NCBI RefSeq assembly: GCF_009296265.1
Contig: NZ_WBJS01000007.1
Span: 62,001 to 126,000, forward strand
From: Thioclava sp. JE_KL1
GTDB taxonomy: Bacteria; Pseudomonadota; Alphaproteobacteria; Rhodobacterales; Rhodobacteraceae
Direction of reading: 5' to 3'
Length of the DNA: 64,000 bases
Of the stretch, positions 19,860-29,333 are shown piece by piece. Both the position numbers and the translations under genes were made by a program. Position 1 is the first letter of the stretch, and the number at the start of each line of letters is the position of its first letter. The notes under the pieces are model-generated. The model did no database searches. It had not been told where the DNA came from and worked only from the letters and a program-made list of their open reading frames with translations.

Positions 19860-20888
19860 ATGACGAAGAAAATCGCGATTCTGGGCGCATCGGGCTACAC
19901 CGGCGCCGAACTCGTCCGGCTGATCGCCACCCATCCGAATATGGACATCGAGGCCCTCTCGGGCGAGCGAAAGGCCGGTATGGCGATGGGCGACGTGTTC
20001 CCGCATCTGCGCCATCTGGGCCTCCCCGATCTGGTGAAGATCGACGAGATCGACTTCTCGAATGTCGATCTGGCCTTCTGCGCGCTGCCGCATGCGACCT
20101 CGCAGGCGGTGATCAAGGAGCTGCCGCGCGATCTGAAGATCGTGGACCTCTCGGCCGATTTCCGGCTGCGCGATCCGGCCGAATACGAGAAGTGGTACGG
20201 CAAGCCCCATACCGCGGTCGAGCTGCAGAAAGAGGCGGTCTACGGCCTGACCGAGTTCTACCGCGATGCGATTCGCGACGCGCGGCTGGTCGCGGGCACG
20301 GGCTGTAACGCCGCTGCGGGTCAATTCGCGATCCGCCCGCTGATCGAGGCCGGGGTGATCGACCTCGACGATATCATCCTCGATCTAAAGAACGGCGTGT
20401 CGGGCGCGGGCCGCTCGCTGAAGGAAAACCTGCTGCACGCAGAGCTGTCGGGCGGTGTCGCCCCCTATTCGCAAGGCGGCAAGCACCGTCACCTTGGCGA
20501 ATTCGATCAGGAATTCAGCGCCTTGGCGGGCCGCCCCGTGATGGTGCAATTCACCCCGCATCTGGCACCCTTCAACCGGGGCATCCTCGCCTCGGCCTAT
20601 GTGAAGGGCGAGCCCGAGGCCGTCTACAAGGCACTGACAGACCGCTACGCGGACGAAATCTTCATGGAGATGCTACCTTTCGGCGCAGTTCCGTCCACCA
20701 GGTCTGTAACTGGCTCCAATTATGCCCATATTGGTGTATCAGGAGACAGGATCCCCGGGCGCGCGCTCGTGGTCGTGGCTATCGACAACCTCTGCAAGGG
20801 GTCGTCGGGACAAGCGATCCAGAACGCGAACCTCATGCTCGGGCTGGAGGAAAGCGAAGGGCTGATGCTCGCCCCCGTCTTCCCTTGA
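19860..20888 (+). CDS. argC: N-acetyl-gamma-glutamyl-phosphate reductase
   Basis: NADPH-dependent third step of arginine synthesis. 342 residues. The Rossmann motif [15 protein letters not shown] is at the N-terminus, the catalytic cysteine is in [10 protein letters not shown] (Cys149), and [12 protein letters not shown] and the SSGQAIQN motif lie toward the C-terminus. Start ATG 19860 follows GCGCGGAGGTTGAT. Divergent from the DUF805 gene. Confidence 0.96.
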   Translation: MTKKIAILGASGYTGAELVRLIATHPNMDIEALSGERKAGMAMGDVFPHLRHLGLPDLVKIDEIDFSNVDLAFCALPHATSQAVIKELPRDLKIVDLSADFRLRDPAEYEKWYGKPHTAVELQKEAVYGLTEFYRDAIRDARLVAGTGCNAAAGQFAIRPLIEAGVIDLDDIILDLKNGVSGAGRSLKENLLHAELSGGVAPYSQGGKHRHLGEFDQEFSALAGRPVMVQFTPHLAPFNRGILASAYVKGEPEAVYKALTDRYADEIFMEMLPFGAVPSTRSVTGSNYAHIGVSGDRIPGRALVVVAIDNLCKGSSGQAIQNANLMLGLEESEGLMLAPVFP

Positions 20889-20951
20889 TCCGCGTCAATG
20901 GCACGGCCGGCGCGGTAAGGTAGACGAAGCGGCATCTCAGGAGGCGAAGAG

Positions 20952-21395
20952 ATGAAGAGTCTGAAGAAGAAACGTCGTATCCAGGTGCTCAGCGTTGCGG
21001 CGCTGGCCTTGGTGATCGCGACCGGCACGATCGGGTACTCGATGCGGAGCGGCATCAACTTCTTCCGTGCGCCTTCGCAGCTTGCCACCGAACCGCCGCA
21101 GCCCGGCGAGGTGTTCCGCCTTGGCGGGCTGGTCGAGAAAGGCTCGCTCAAGCGCGGTCAGGGCGAGGTCATCGAATTCAAGGTCACCGATGGCGGCGCT
21201 ACCGTTCCGGTGAAATTCGCGGGCGTCTTGCCGGACCTCTTCAAAGAGGGCCAAGGCATGATCGGTACGGGCAAGATGGAAGGCGACACGTTCGTGGCCT
21301 CCGAGATTCTCGCCAAGCACGACGAGAATTACATGCCCAAGGAAGTCGTCGACGCGCTGAAGGAACAGGGCGTCTACGAGGGCCCGTCTTCCTGA
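20952..21395 (+). CDS. ccmE: Cytochrome c maturation heme chaperone CcmE
   Basis: 147-residue periplasmic heme chaperone anchored by one N-terminal helix (residues about 10-30). It takes heme from the CcmABCD complex and passes it to apocytochrome c. The heme-binding His123 and following Tyr127 form the expected HDENY motif. AGGAGGCG precedes ATG 20952. The other ccm genes are not adjacent, which is common in Rhodobacterales where ccmE is often found apart near argC. Confidence 0.95.
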   Translation: MKSLKKKRRIQVLSVAALALVIATGTIGYSMRSGINFFRAPSQLATEPPQPGEVFRLGGLVEKGSLKRGQGEVIEFKVTDGGATVPVKFAGVLPDLFKEGQGMIGTGKMEGDTFVASEILAKHDENYMPKEVVDALKEQGVYEGPSS

Positions 21396-21480
21396 TCGCA
21401 CCCCCGGCGAACGCTCTCTTTTAGCACTCTTAATCGCACGGCCCGAGCCTGCCTGACGTTGTCATCAACGGAGGCAGGCC

Positions 21481-22092
21481 ATGAAATCGGTCACCCAGAT
21501 CGCGGCGGAGATCGTCGCGCGCGAAGGCGGTTATGTCGATGATCCGGACGATCCGGGCGGTGCGACCAAGCACGGCGTCACGCTCGGAACCCTGCGCCGG
21601 TTGGGGCGCGATCTGACCGGCGATGGCCGGGTGGACGAGATGGATATCCGCGCGCTCGACCCGGGCCAAGCCGCCGAGATTTTCATCGAGCATTACTACA
21701 AGAGCCCGCGCATCGACCGGTTGCCGCCCTCGGTGCAGGCCTCGGTCTTCGACATGTATGTGAACGCAGGCGGCAATGCGGTTGTCATCCTGCAACGCCT
21801 GTTGGGCGATATGGGCCAGCGCGTCGTGGTGGACGGGATCATCGGCCCGCAGACCATCGCCGCCGCCGAACTCGCCGATGCAGCCGCGCCCGGCTACTTC
21901 GCCGATGCCTACGGGATCGCGCGGCGCAACTATTACTACCGGATCGCCGATGCGCGCCCCGCCAGCCGCAAATACGCGACGACGCGGGCGGGCAGGAAGG
22001 GCGGCTGGATCCGCCGCGCCGAGGAGTTCATCTCGCCGCGCTTTCACCTCACCGAGGGCGAGCATCGCAAGCGGGTGGCGAAATGGGCATGA
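21481..22092 (+). CDS. GTA-type endolysin (glycoside hydrolase 108 N-acetylmuramidase)
   Basis: 203 residues. The N-terminus has the GH108 catalytic signature EGGYVDDPDDPGGATKHGVT (Glu at the start of EGGY, residue 16), followed by the calcium/substrate loop region and a C-terminal peptidoglycan-binding fold (LLGDMGQRVVVDGIIGPQT). The enzyme cleaves the glycan backbone of peptidoglycan. The next gene is a 3-TM holin, overlapping by ten bases. In Rhodobacter capsulatus the equivalent pair lyses cells to release gene transfer agent particles and sits outside the structural GTA cluster, as here. Start ATG 21481 has GGAGGCAG upstream. Confidence 0.88.
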   Translation: MKSVTQIAAEIVAREGGYVDDPDDPGGATKHGVTLGTLRRLGRDLTGDGRVDEMDIRALDPGQAAEIFIEHYYKSPRIDRLPPSVQASVFDMYVNAGGNAVVILQRLLGDMGQRVVVDGIIGPQTIAAAELADAAAPGYFADAYGIARRNYYYRIADARPASRKYATTRAGRKGGWIRRAEEFISPRFHLTEGEHRKRVAKWA

Positions 22093-22577
22093 TCGAGAAC
22101 CTGTTCGGCGGCGCAGGCGCAGTGAAGGCGGCGGGCGAGGCCGCAAGTTCGGTGGCGGAGGTCTTCGTGCCCAATGCCACGAAGAAGCTCGAGGCCGCGC
22201 AGGCCGCCTATCTCGCAGCGCTGCAGGAACACGGGGCGGAGTTCGAATATATCCGACCCGGTCGCTTCGATCGCATCGTCAACGGCCTCAACCGCCTGCC
22301 GCGCCCGGTGCTCGCTTTCGGGATCGTCGGGCTTTTCGTCTATGCGATGCTCGACCCGGTCGGCTTCGCGCAACGCATGGTGGGCTTGGGCTACGTGCCC
22401 GAGCCGCTTTGGTGGCTACTCGGCGCGGTGGTCAGCTTCTATTTCGGCGCGCGCGAGGCGCATTACTTCCGGATGAAGAAGGCGCCGGCGGTGCCTCCCG
22501 CTGCGCTCGCCGCCACTTCGTCAGAGGAGAACGCCGCACTCTCCGCCTGGCGGGCGGGCGAGAAACCGACCGGGTAG
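22083..22577 (+). CDS. GTA-type holin (3TM holin family)
   Basis: 164 residues. A conserved amphipathic N-terminus (IENLFGGAGAVKAAGEAASSVAEVF) is followed by a central LNRLPRPVLAFGIVGLF helix and a second hydrophobic helix (WWLLGAVVSFYFGAREAHY). This matches the holin of gene transfer agent release. It would let the muramidase encoded upstream reach the cell wall. The start overlaps the endolysin gene; ATG 22083 and ATG 22089 are both possible. The stop codon lies at the edge of palindromic element B. Confidence 0.86.
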   Translation: MGMIENLFGGAGAVKAAGEAASSVAEVFVPNATKKLEAAQAAYLAALQEHGAEFEYIRPGRFDRIVNGLNRLPRPVLAFGIVGLFVYAMLDPVGFAQRMVGLGYVPEPLWWLLGAVVSFYFGAREAHYFRMKKAPAVPPAALAATSSEENAALSAWRAGEKPTG

Positions 22578-22709
22578 GGGGCGCTGCCCCCGCTCCCTGC
22601 GGGAGCTCCCCCGGGATATTTGAGGCAGTTGGAAGAGGGCAGGTCTTTGATTCCAATTGCCGGAAATATCCCGGGGTGAATTCGCGAAAGCGAAGAGGGG
22701 CGGAGCCCC
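22577..22709. repeat. Convergent-gene palindromic element B
   Basis: Same architecture as element A, between the holin gene and metG. Hairpin GGGGGC-GCT-GCCCCC (22577-22591), hairpin GCTCCC-TGC-GGGAGC (22592-22606), arm CCCCCGGGATATTT (22608-22621), a 42-base spacer that is itself palindromic (GGCAGTTGGAA...TTCCAATTGCC), arm AAATATCCCGGGG (22664-22676), a TTCGC-GAAA-GCGAA hairpin (22681-22694) and GGGGC-GGA-GCCCC (22697-22709). Confidence 0.82.
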
Positions 22710-22718
22710 TGATGCGTC

Positions 22719-24428
22719 TCAGTCGCGGGTGCCTGCGAAGCGTTCCTGCCACTCTTCGCGCTCGTCATCCGTGATCTTGCGGAAGAGCACCTCGGGTGTG
22801 GTGAAGGCATGACCTGCGGGCAGCGCCTCGAGCGCCGTTTTCACATCGCCCGGCCAGCCGCGATCCGCGTTGCCCATCGCCTCGAGCATGTTCTTCGCCG
22901 CATCGGGAATGAAGGGCGCCGAGAGCACCGCGTAGATCGGGATCAGGTTCAGCGCGAGCCGTGCGATGGCCGCCGCTTGATCGGGGTCGGTCTTGAACAC
23001 CGACCACGGTGCCGACGCCTGCAGGTATTCGTTGCCCGCGACCCAGATTCCGCGCAGCTCCATCGCCGCCTTGCGGATATCCTTCTCTTCCATATGCGTC
23101 TCGTAGGCGCGGATGCGGGTGGTCAGATCCTCGATCAGGGCCGCTTCCTGCTCGCCCCAGCTTCCGCCTTCCGGGATCGCCTCGCCGAATTTCGAGCGGG
23201 TGAACTTGGTGATCCGGCTGACGAAGTTGCCCAGCACATCGGCAAGGTCCTTGTTCGCCGAGACCTGGAAATTCTCCCAGGTGAATTCGGCATCCGCGCT
23301 TTCGGGCGCGTGGGACAAAAGCCACCAGCGCCAGTAATCGGCGGGCAGAAGCTCCAGCGCCTGATCCATGAAGACACCACGCCCGCGCGAGGTCGAGAAC
23401 TGGCCGCCATCGTAGTTCAGGTAGTTGAACGACTTGATGTAATCCACGAGCTTCCACGGCTCGCCCGAGCCGAGGATCGTCGCGGGGAACGAGAGCGTAT
23501 GGAAGGGCACGTTATCCTTGCCCATGAACTGGGTGTAGGTGACGTCGTCGGCGCCCTTGTCGGTGCGCCACCAGCGCTCCCAATCGCCGCCCGTCTTCTC
23601 GGTCCATTCCTCGGTCGCGGCGATATATTCAATCGGCGCGTCGAACCAGACATAGAAGACCTTGCCTTCCATGCCCGACCACGGCGCACCCTCGAATTGC
23701 GCGGGCACGCCCCAGCTGAGGTCGCGGGTGATGCCACGGTCCTGCAGCCCGTCGCCGTCATGGAGCCATTTCTTCGCGATCGAGGTGGTCAGCACCGGCC
23801 AGTCGGACTTGCTGTCGATCCACGCATCCAGCCGATCCTTCATCGCCGATTGGCGCAGGAACAGGTGCTTGGTCTCGCGCATCTCCAGATCGGTCGAGCC
23901 GGAAATCGTGGAATGCGGGTTGATCAGGTCCACCGGGTCGAGCTGCTTGGTGCAGTTGTCGCATTGATCGCCGCGCGCGCTCTCGAAGCCGCAATTGGGG
24001 CAGGTACCTTCGATATAGCGGTCGGGCAGGAAGCGCCCGTCGGCCTTGGAATACATCTGGGTTTCCGAGACTTCGCGGATCAGCCCGGCCTCGGCCAGCT
24101 TCACCGCGAAATGCTGCGTCAGGCGATGGTTCTGCGGGCTGGACGAGCGCCCGAAGTGATCGAAGCTGAGCCGGAACCCTTCCGCGATCTTCGCCTGAAC
24201 CTCATGCATCTCCGCGCAGTACTCGGCGACCGGCTTGCCCGCTTTCGCGGCGGCCAGTTCGGCGGGGGTTCCGTGCTCGTCGGTGGCGCAGATGAACATC
24301 ACCTCGTTGCCCCGCGCGCGCTGGTAGCGGGCGAAGAGATCAGCCGGCAGCTGCGAGCCCACGAGATTGCCGAGGTGCTTGATGCCGTTGATATAGGGAA
24401 TGGCCGAGGTAATGAGATGGCGCGCCAT
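22719..24428 (-). CDS. metG: Methionine--tRNA ligase
   Basis: 569-residue class I aminoacyl-tRNA synthetase charging tRNA-Met. The first signature is the HLGN variant of HIGH ([16 protein letters not shown]). A zinc-type knuckle CPNC...CDNC lies around residues 144-160, and the KMSKS loop appears as the FSTSRG variant. The anticodon-binding helical domain follows ([23 protein letters not shown]). No C-terminal tRNA-binding dimerisation domain is present. The 3' end abuts element B. Confidence 0.96.
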   Translation of the reverse strand: MARHLITSAIPYINGIKHLGNLVGSQLPADLFARYQRARGNEVMFICATDEHGTPAELAAAKAGKPVAEYCAEMHEVQAKIAEGFRLSFDHFGRSSSPQNHRLTQHFAVKLAEAGLIREVSETQMYSKADGRFLPDRYIEGTCPNCGFESARGDQCDNCTKQLDPVDLINPHSTISGSTDLEMRETKHLFLRQSAMKDRLDAWIDSKSDWPVLTTSIAKKWLHDGDGLQDRGITRDLSWGVPAQFEGAPWSGMEGKVFYVWFDAPIEYIAATEEWTEKTGGDWERWWRTDKGADDVTYTQFMGKDNVPFHTLSFPATILGSGEPWKLVDYIKSFNYLNYDGGQFSTSRGRGVFMDQALELLPADYWRWWLLSHAPESADAEFTWENFQVSANKDLADVLGNFVSRITKFTRSKFGEAIPEGGSWGEQEAALIEDLTTRIRAYETHMEEKDIRKAAMELRGIWVAGNEYLQASAPWSVFKTDPDQAAAIARLALNLIPIYAVLSAPFIPDAAKNMLEAMGNADRGWPGDVKTALEALPAGHAFTTPEVLFRKITDDEREEWQERFAGTRD

Positions 24429-24529
24429 GTAGGACCCTCTTGCTGTGGAGCGTTTGAGCGCGGGTTTACTAGGGAATCATGGGAAGGGCTAGGGGGGAGC
24501 GGCGAGACGCACCTCTTGCGGCTTTGCGA

Positions 24530-24991
24530 TCAGTCGAGCGTGTAGACCTTGCCGATCGCACCGTCGGTTTCACGCCATGTCTCGAAGCCCGCTTGGCCGT
24601 AATAGGCAAGCGCAGCGGCGTTCTCTGCGCCGATATAGGCTTCGATCTTCACAAGGGCTGCGCCGCGTGCCGCGCTGAGGCTCCAAGCCCACAGTCTGCG
24701 CCCGACACCGCGCCGGACCGCCGAGGGGCGTACATGCGTGCCGATGATGCCCCAGCCTTCCGGCGTCTCGTAGGGATTGCCCGCACGCGCATGTTTGAGC
24801 GACTGGAGCCCGAGGGCATGGCCTTCGTCATCCTCGCAGATCGCGCAGCGGATGAGGTCGGGATGCTCCAGATAATGCGACCGCACGAATTCCGCGTCGC
24901 TGGCTTTGCTGCGCTGGCCCGAGCTCACCAGCTCTTCGAGCACGTCGGCCAAGGCTGCGGCGTCTGCGGGCGTGGCGTTTCGGGTTCTCAC
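24530..24991 (-). CDS. GNAT family N-acetyltransferase
   Basis: 153 residues with the acetyl-CoA-binding motif THVRPSAVRRGVGRRLWAWSL (Q/RxxGxG/A type RRGVGRR) near residues 85-105 and the C-terminal NAAALAYYGQAGFE element. It follows upstream of metG on the same strand with about 100 bases between them. Substrate unknown. Confidence 0.85.
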   Translation of the reverse strand: MRTRNATPADAAALADVLEELVSSGQRSKASDAEFVRSHYLEHPDLIRCAICEDDEGHALGLQSLKHARAGNPYETPEGWGIIGTHVRPSAVRRGVGRRLWAWSLSAARGAALVKIEAYIGAENAAALAYYGQAGFETWRETDGAIGKVYTLD

Positions 24992-25157
24992 GGGCGGCTC
25001 CTATCAATTGTCTGAAATCGCGCGTGACTGTGGAAGCGGGGCCTTTCGGGGGCAAATCACGAAACGAGGCGCCACGCGCGACGCCTCCAAGACTTGCTTT
25101 TGCGCGGGTGGCGTCGATAGTCGGGGCGAGAGACTGAGCGAGCGTAGGGGGCAAGCG

Positions 25158-25868
25158 GTGCTGATACATGCCGGAGACGATCGGAGCGTTTCGATCGACC
25201 TCGCGCTGGCGGTCTGGCTGGCGCTGGTCGCGGGCGCGGTGAATGCGGCCGGGTTCCGGGCGCTCGGCTATTTCTCGGCCAACATGACCGGGAATGTCTC
25301 GACCGCGACCGACCTGCTTGCGCTGGGGCGGTTCGGCACGGCGATCTGGTTCCTGCTGCTGCTTCTGGCCTTCGTCTTCGGGGCATTCGCCTCCGGGGTG
25401 CTGATCGACGTGGGGCAGCGCCGGCGGCTGCATGGGATCTACGCGCTGTCGATCCTGCTGGAAGCCGCGCTGCTGATCGTGCTGACGATCCTCGACATGG
25501 TCTGGGCCGCGGCGATGAGCGAGCATCTGATGATGATCGGGCTCAGCTTCCTGATGGGGCTGCAGAACGCGGCGAGCACGAAAATCTCGGACGGGCGGGT
25601 GCGCACGAGCCATGTGTCCGGCATCGCGACCGATCTGGGGCTTGAGCTTGCGGCGCTTTTGCCGGGCGCGCGCGATGCGGAGACCAGGCAGGTGCTGCGC
25701 TCGCGGCTCCTGCTGCATGTCGCGACGCTGTGCTCCTTCTTCGCGGGCGGGATTGCAGGCGTGCTGGGCTACGAGCGCATCGGCCCGATGGTCTTCGCGC
25801 TGGCAGCAGCGCTGCTGATCGTCATCGCCGTGCCGGAACTGCGCAAGGTCTATCGCGGGGGGCGGTGA
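25158..25868 (+). CDS. YoaK/DUF1275 family membrane protein
   Basis: 236 residues with six hydrophobic helices. Typical family segments are AGAVNAAGFRALGYFSANMTGNVS near the N-terminus, and MGLQNAASTKISDGRVRTSHVSGIATDLG in the middle. Function of the family is not established; a transport role has been proposed for relatives. I chose GTG 25158, which follows GTAGGGGGCAAGC and leaves a sensible N-terminus; the longer frame upstream has no similarity. Confidence 0.85.
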   Translation: MLIHAGDDRSVSIDLALAVWLALVAGAVNAAGFRALGYFSANMTGNVSTATDLLALGRFGTAIWFLLLLLAFVFGAFASGVLIDVGQRRRLHGIYALSILLEAALLIVLTILDMVWAAAMSEHLMMIGLSFLMGLQNAASTKISDGRVRTSHVSGIATDLGLELAALLPGARDAETRQVLRSRLLLHVATLCSFFAGGIAGVLGYERIGPMVFALAAALLIVIAVPELRKVYRGGR

Positions 25869-25900
25869 CCCTCGCGGCTATGCACATGACGACACACATG

Positions 25901-25928
25901 AAAAAGGGCGCCCGCGAGGCGCCCTTTT
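25901..25928. terminator. Bidirectional terminator between yoaK-like gene and rpmE
   Basis: AAAAGGGCGCC-CGCGA-GGCGCCCTTTT is a perfect 11-bp inverted repeat flanked by A and T runs, serving both convergent transcripts. Confidence 0.9.
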
Positions 25929-25952
25929 CCGTAACAGTCATGCAGCTCAGGC

Positions 25953-26174
25953 TCAGAAGCCGAGGCCGGCATATTTGTTCTTGAACTTCGACACGCGACC
26001 ACCGGTGTCCATGAGGCGCGACGAACCACCGTTCCACGCCGGGTGCGAGGTCGGGTCGATGTCGAGGGTGAGGGTGTCGCCCTCGGAGCCCCAGGTCGAG
26101 CGGGTCTGATACTCGGTCCCGTCGGTCATCTTGACGGTGATCGTGTGGTAGTCGGGATGGGTTTCGGCTTTCAT
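25953..26174 (-). CDS. rpmE: 50S ribosomal protein L31
   Basis: 73 residues, beginning [13 protein letters not shown] and ending [22 protein letters not shown]. It has no cysteines, so it is a zinc-independent (C-minus) form of L31. It lies 11 bases after rplS on the same strand and ends the translation operon. Confidence 0.95.
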   Translation of the reverse strand: MKAETHPDYHTITVKMTDGTEYQTRSTWGSEGDTLTLDIDPTSHPAWNGGSSRLMDTGGRVSKFKNKYAGLGF

Positions 26175-26185
26175 CGTCCCGCTCC

Positions 26186-26563
26186 TTATTTCGCAGCTTT
26201 GGGCTTGTAGTGGGTGTCTTCGGCGATACGAGCCGACTTACCGCGACGAGCGCGCAGGTAGTACAGCTTGGCGCGACGCACGCGGCCACGGCGGACCACT
26301 TCGATCGAGTCGATGTTGGTCGAATACAGCGGGAACACACGCTCCACGCCTTCGCCGAAGGAGATCTTGCGCACGGTGAACGAAGCCGCCAGCGTGTCGC
26401 CGCCCTTGCGCGAGATGCAGACGCCTTCATAGGCCTGCACGCGCGAACGGGTGCCTTCGGTCACTTTGTAGCCGACGCGAATGGTGTCACCGGCTTTGAA
26501 ATCCGGGATGGTCTTGTTGAGCTCGGCGATTTGTTCCGCCTCGAGCTGTGCGATCAGGTTCAT
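26186..26563 (-). CDS. rplS: 50S ribosomal protein L19
   Basis: 125 residues with the L19 signature [26 protein letters not shown] and the basic segment [28 protein letters not shown] precedes ATG 26563. The usual order is rpsP-rimM-trmD-rplS; here rplS has been parted from trmD by an inserted plus-strand gene, so it now needs its own promoter within the upstream 450 bases. Confidence 0.97.
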   Translation of the reverse strand: MNLIAQLEAEQIAELNKTIPDFKAGDTIRVGYKVTEGTRSRVQAYEGVCISRKGGDTLAASFTVRKISFGEGVERVFPLYSTNIDSIEVVRRGRVRRAKLYYLRARRGKSARIAEDTHYKPKAAK

Positions 26564-27022
26564 CGCAACGTCCTTTCACATGCTCACGGTTTGTCCCGTG
26601 AAGGTTTCGCCGCCTCAGAGCTCCGCGTCTTCATCGGGTCCGGTCGCCTTTTCAGGGTCGCGCCCGCGGGAGATTTCAGGTCGTCTTTCGCTTTTTGCGC
26701 CCTTCGCCGGTGCCGTGACGCGGACCGAAGAAGGCTCCGCCGGGCGACAGCAAAAGGGTCCGAGGGCCGATTCCGGCTCCAGACCCGCGCGTATTACGGG
26801 GAAATGGGTAACGGATCAAGGGGGAAGTGGGGGCGTGGCTGCGATGTGTTGGCTAGCCTGCTTTAAACCATATTTTGCTCCATCGGCATCCCCATGACAG
26901 CGTTCAACAAATCAAACGCTTGACCTCTCCGCCTCGTCCGGCAAATTGCCTATAGACAGAAGGCCAATTTGTGCATGCCGGGTCACATTCAATTTCAATC
27001 AAGTTATTTTAAGGAAATACCG
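26564..27022. other. rplS leader and divergent promoter region
   Basis: Non-coding stretch upstream of rplS (minus) and the LprI-like gene (plus). The part nearest rplS is GC-rich and contains the short stem TCACGG/CCGTGA (26584-26589 with 26596-26601), possibly in the rplS leader. From about 26860 the composition becomes clearly more AT-rich, matching the inserted gene rather than the operon. Confidence 0.55.
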
Positions 27023-27562
27023 ATGCTGAGACAGGTGGCGATTTTTTTGGGTCTAGCGATTGCCGGAAGCGATGCGCAAGCAAATGACTGGGATGCAGCC
27101 GCAGCTGAGTACAATAAGTCATATCTGCAAGTTGAAGATTGTTTCGCACGCGAGCCGATCGATCGAGAAGCTTGTGTCGTTGCAGGCATTCACAAGTGTG
27201 TACGAGATTTGGAGGGAGTGCTCGAAACCAAAGGTCTCCCCATTCCCGGAGGAGCTGCGGTGTCTCCTCACGAGTATTGCAACTACATCGGCTTGGACCG
27301 CGCGGACGAGCACTTGAATGCTGTGTATCAACGCATACTGAAGCAAGGCCCGGAGCGCCCTCATGACAAAGAAGCGGTCGCTAATCTGCGCGCCGCTCAG
27401 AGGCTTTGGCTTCAGTTCGCGAATGCAATGTGCTCCGGAGAGAATATCGTTGGCTGGCACGCTGGGGGCTCGGGCTGGGGGGCGATAACGGCTGAATGCA
27501 CTACGCGCCTTTCGATCCAGCAAGCTGCGAACTTAGAAGACTACTTCACCATCGAAAACTGA
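27023..27562 (+). CDS. LprI/DUF1311 family secreted protein
   Basis: 179 residues with a Sec signal peptide (FLGLAIAGSDAQA-NDWD). The mature part shows the DUF1311 (LprI, lysozyme inhibitor) pattern: LDRADEHLNAVYQRIL, LRAAQRLWLQFANAMC and the final CTTRLSIQQAANLEDYF, plus six cysteines likely in disulfides. Relatives inhibit lysozyme or have no known role. ATG 27023 has AAGGAAAT upstream. It points against the surrounding operon and is visibly lower in GC with different codon use (AAA, GAT, TTT common), which suggests acquisition by transfer. Confidence 0.8.
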   Translation: MLRQVAIFLGLAIAGSDAQANDWDAAAAEYNKSYLQVEDCFAREPIDREACVVAGIHKCVRDLEGVLETKGLPIPGGAAVSPHEYCNYIGLDRADEHLNAVYQRILKQGPERPHDKEAVANLRAAQRLWLQFANAMCSGENIVGWHAGGSGWGAITAECTTRLSIQQAANLEDYFTIEN

Positions 27563-27711
27563 GGCTGGTGGAGACTGGATCGGTTGAAGGTAGGTCTTCA
27601 ATAAAGAGATTTATGTCTTGGGTTTATAGCGAAGAGTCGGCAGTCGCCGGGTGTGCCCTATACATTGGCGGGATGTCTTTCTTGCCATCGGCAAAAGGTA
27701 TCTAGCCCCCC

Positions 27712-28521
27712 TCACTGCCCACGCTTCTCCCACAAATCCGGTCGCCGTTCCTGCGTGAGCTTTTCGCTCATTTCGCGGCGCCAGTCTTCGATCTTCTTGT
27801 GGTTGCCCGAGGTCAGCACTTCGGGGATCGAGCGGCCTTCCCACTCGGCGGGGCGGGTGTATTGGGGATGCTCCAGCAGCCCGCTGGAATGGCTTTCCTC
27901 GACCGCGCTCTCGGCATTGCCGAGCACGCCGGGGAGCAGGCGCACGGTGGCGTCGATCAGCACTTGGGCGGCCACCTCGCCACCCGTCAGGACGAAATCG
28001 CCGATCGAGACTTCCTCGACGCCGAAATGTTCCAGCACGCGCTCGTCCACGCCCTCGAACCGCCCGCAGAGAAGCGTCATGCCGTCGGCCTCGGCAAAGC
28101 GGCGCGCCATCTCCTGCGTCAGCGGCTTGCCGCGCGGCGAGAGATAGACGACCGGCCAGCGCGCGCGGTCATCCGGCGTGCCGTGGGCGGCCTGCTTGAG
28201 CGCCTCGCCCACAACATCGGCGCGCAGCACCATCCCCGCGCCGCCGCCGGCGGGGGTGTCGTCGACGTTGCGGTGTTTGCCGATGCCGAAGGGGCGCAGG
28301 TCGATCGTCTCGAGCGCCCAGAGGCCCAGATCGCGGGCGCGACCCAGAAGGCTCAGGCCCAGCGTGCCGGGGAAGGCTTCGGGGAAGAGCGTGACGATCT
28401 TCGCGGTCCACGCGCCTTTGAGCCGCGGCGGCTCGTCCATAAGCGAACTGGGCTTGCGCGTCGGCGAGATCGTCAGGCGGCCATGCGACTTGGTCGCGAG
28501 CTTGGGTTTGTCGTCACTCAT
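27712..28521 (-). CDS. trmD: tRNA (guanine-37-N1)-methyltransferase
   Basis: 269 residues. SAM-dependent m1G37 methyltransferase that protects reading frame. The knotted SPOUT motifs are intact: LLCGRFEGVDERV, EVSIGDFVLTGGEVAA, and LLEHPQYTRP. About 35 extra residues precede the usual start (AKIVTLFPEAFPG). ATG 28521 overlaps the end of the sulfotransferase-like gene upstream, which argues for that start and for translational coupling. Confidence 0.96.
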   Translation of the reverse strand: MSDDKPKLATKSHGRLTISPTRKPSSLMDEPPRLKGAWTAKIVTLFPEAFPGTLGLSLLGRARDLGLWALETIDLRPFGIGKHRNVDDTPAGGGAGMVLRADVVGEALKQAAHGTPDDRARWPVVYLSPRGKPLTQEMARRFAEADGMTLLCGRFEGVDERVLEHFGVEEVSIGDFVLTGGEVAAQVLIDATVRLLPGVLGNAESAVEESHSSGLLEHPQYTRPAEWEGRSIPEVLTSGNHKKIEDWRREMSEKLTQERRPDLWEKRGQ

Positions 28522-29329
28522 CGGATTTCGCCTCTGCCTCTTCGCGCCATGCTGCCCGCAATATGGCGCGCTTTTTCTCTTTTGTAGCCGCGCGCGGCAA
28601 CCCTTCGCCGTTGATCGCGGCGAGTTGGTCGGCCAGCGCCGCCCGGTCCACCCTCCGCGGGCGTGCATTGGCTGTGATCCCGAGGCCCAGCGACGCGCGC
28701 ACCTCGGGGGGGACGCCCATCAGATCGAGGAGCGGCGTCAGCGGGCCGTGGGGATTGGCACGGGCTTCGTCGAGCATCACCCATGTCACCGGGGCGGGGT
28801 CCACAGTGCTCACGATCTCGCGCAGAACGGGGGCGAGGTCGAAGCCCGACAGCCGGGTGCGGAAGGTGTCGAGCGAGTCCGTCAACATGCCGCTGCGCAC
28901 ATGCTGCCAATGCAGGCTCTCGATCCACGCGGTCTTTTCGCGGGTGGTCAGAAACAGCTGCAACTCCAGCGCGTCTTCGTATTTTGCCTGGAAGACCTCG
29001 GCCAGTGCGCCCATCAGGGCGGGCGTCGCGGAGTAGTCCAGCACGCCATCGCGGCCCGGCATGTGGCCTGCGAGCCCTTCGATGGAAATCACAGCCTGCG
29101 TGGTGTCTTCGGGGAGAGCGTCGGCCCAATTGGCCAGCGCGGCCTGATAGAGCCCCAGCTCGAACGGGTCGCGAGTCAGTGAAAAGGCGCGGGCGGCGGC
29201 GGCGGCATCGGGAATGTCTTCGCGGAGCGCAATCGCCCAGTCGGGCAAATGGGCGCTGACTTCGCGAAGTCCGGTCTGGATCGTGGAGGTTCCGGTCTTG
29301 TGAAAGCCCGGATGGACGATCACACGCAT
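28514..29329 (-). CDS. Sulfotransferase-like P-loop protein
   Basis: 271 residues starting with HPGFHKTGTSTIQTGL, the PAPS-binding P-loop form of sulfotransferases (KTGTSTIQ). The rest is diverged, with a C-terminal basic helix region (ATKEKKRAILRAAW). It sits inside the trmD operon between rimM (4-base gap) and trmD (8-base overlap). No link to tRNA modification is known from the sequence; the function is unassigned. A pseudokinase-like or wall-modifying role cannot be excluded. Confidence 0.75.
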   Translation of the reverse strand: MRVIVHPGFHKTGTSTIQTGLREVSAHLPDWAIALREDIPDAAAAARAFSLTRDPFELGLYQAALANWADALPEDTTQAVISIEGLAGHMPGRDGVLDYSATPALMGALAEVFQAKYEDALELQLFLTTREKTAWIESLHWQHVRSGMLTDSLDTFRTRLSGFDLAPVLREIVSTVDPAPVTWVMLDEARANPHGPLTPLLDLMGVPPEVRASLGLGITANARPRRVDRAALADQLAAINGEGLPRAATKEKKRAILRAAWREEAEAKSDE

Positions 29330-29333
29330 CCGA

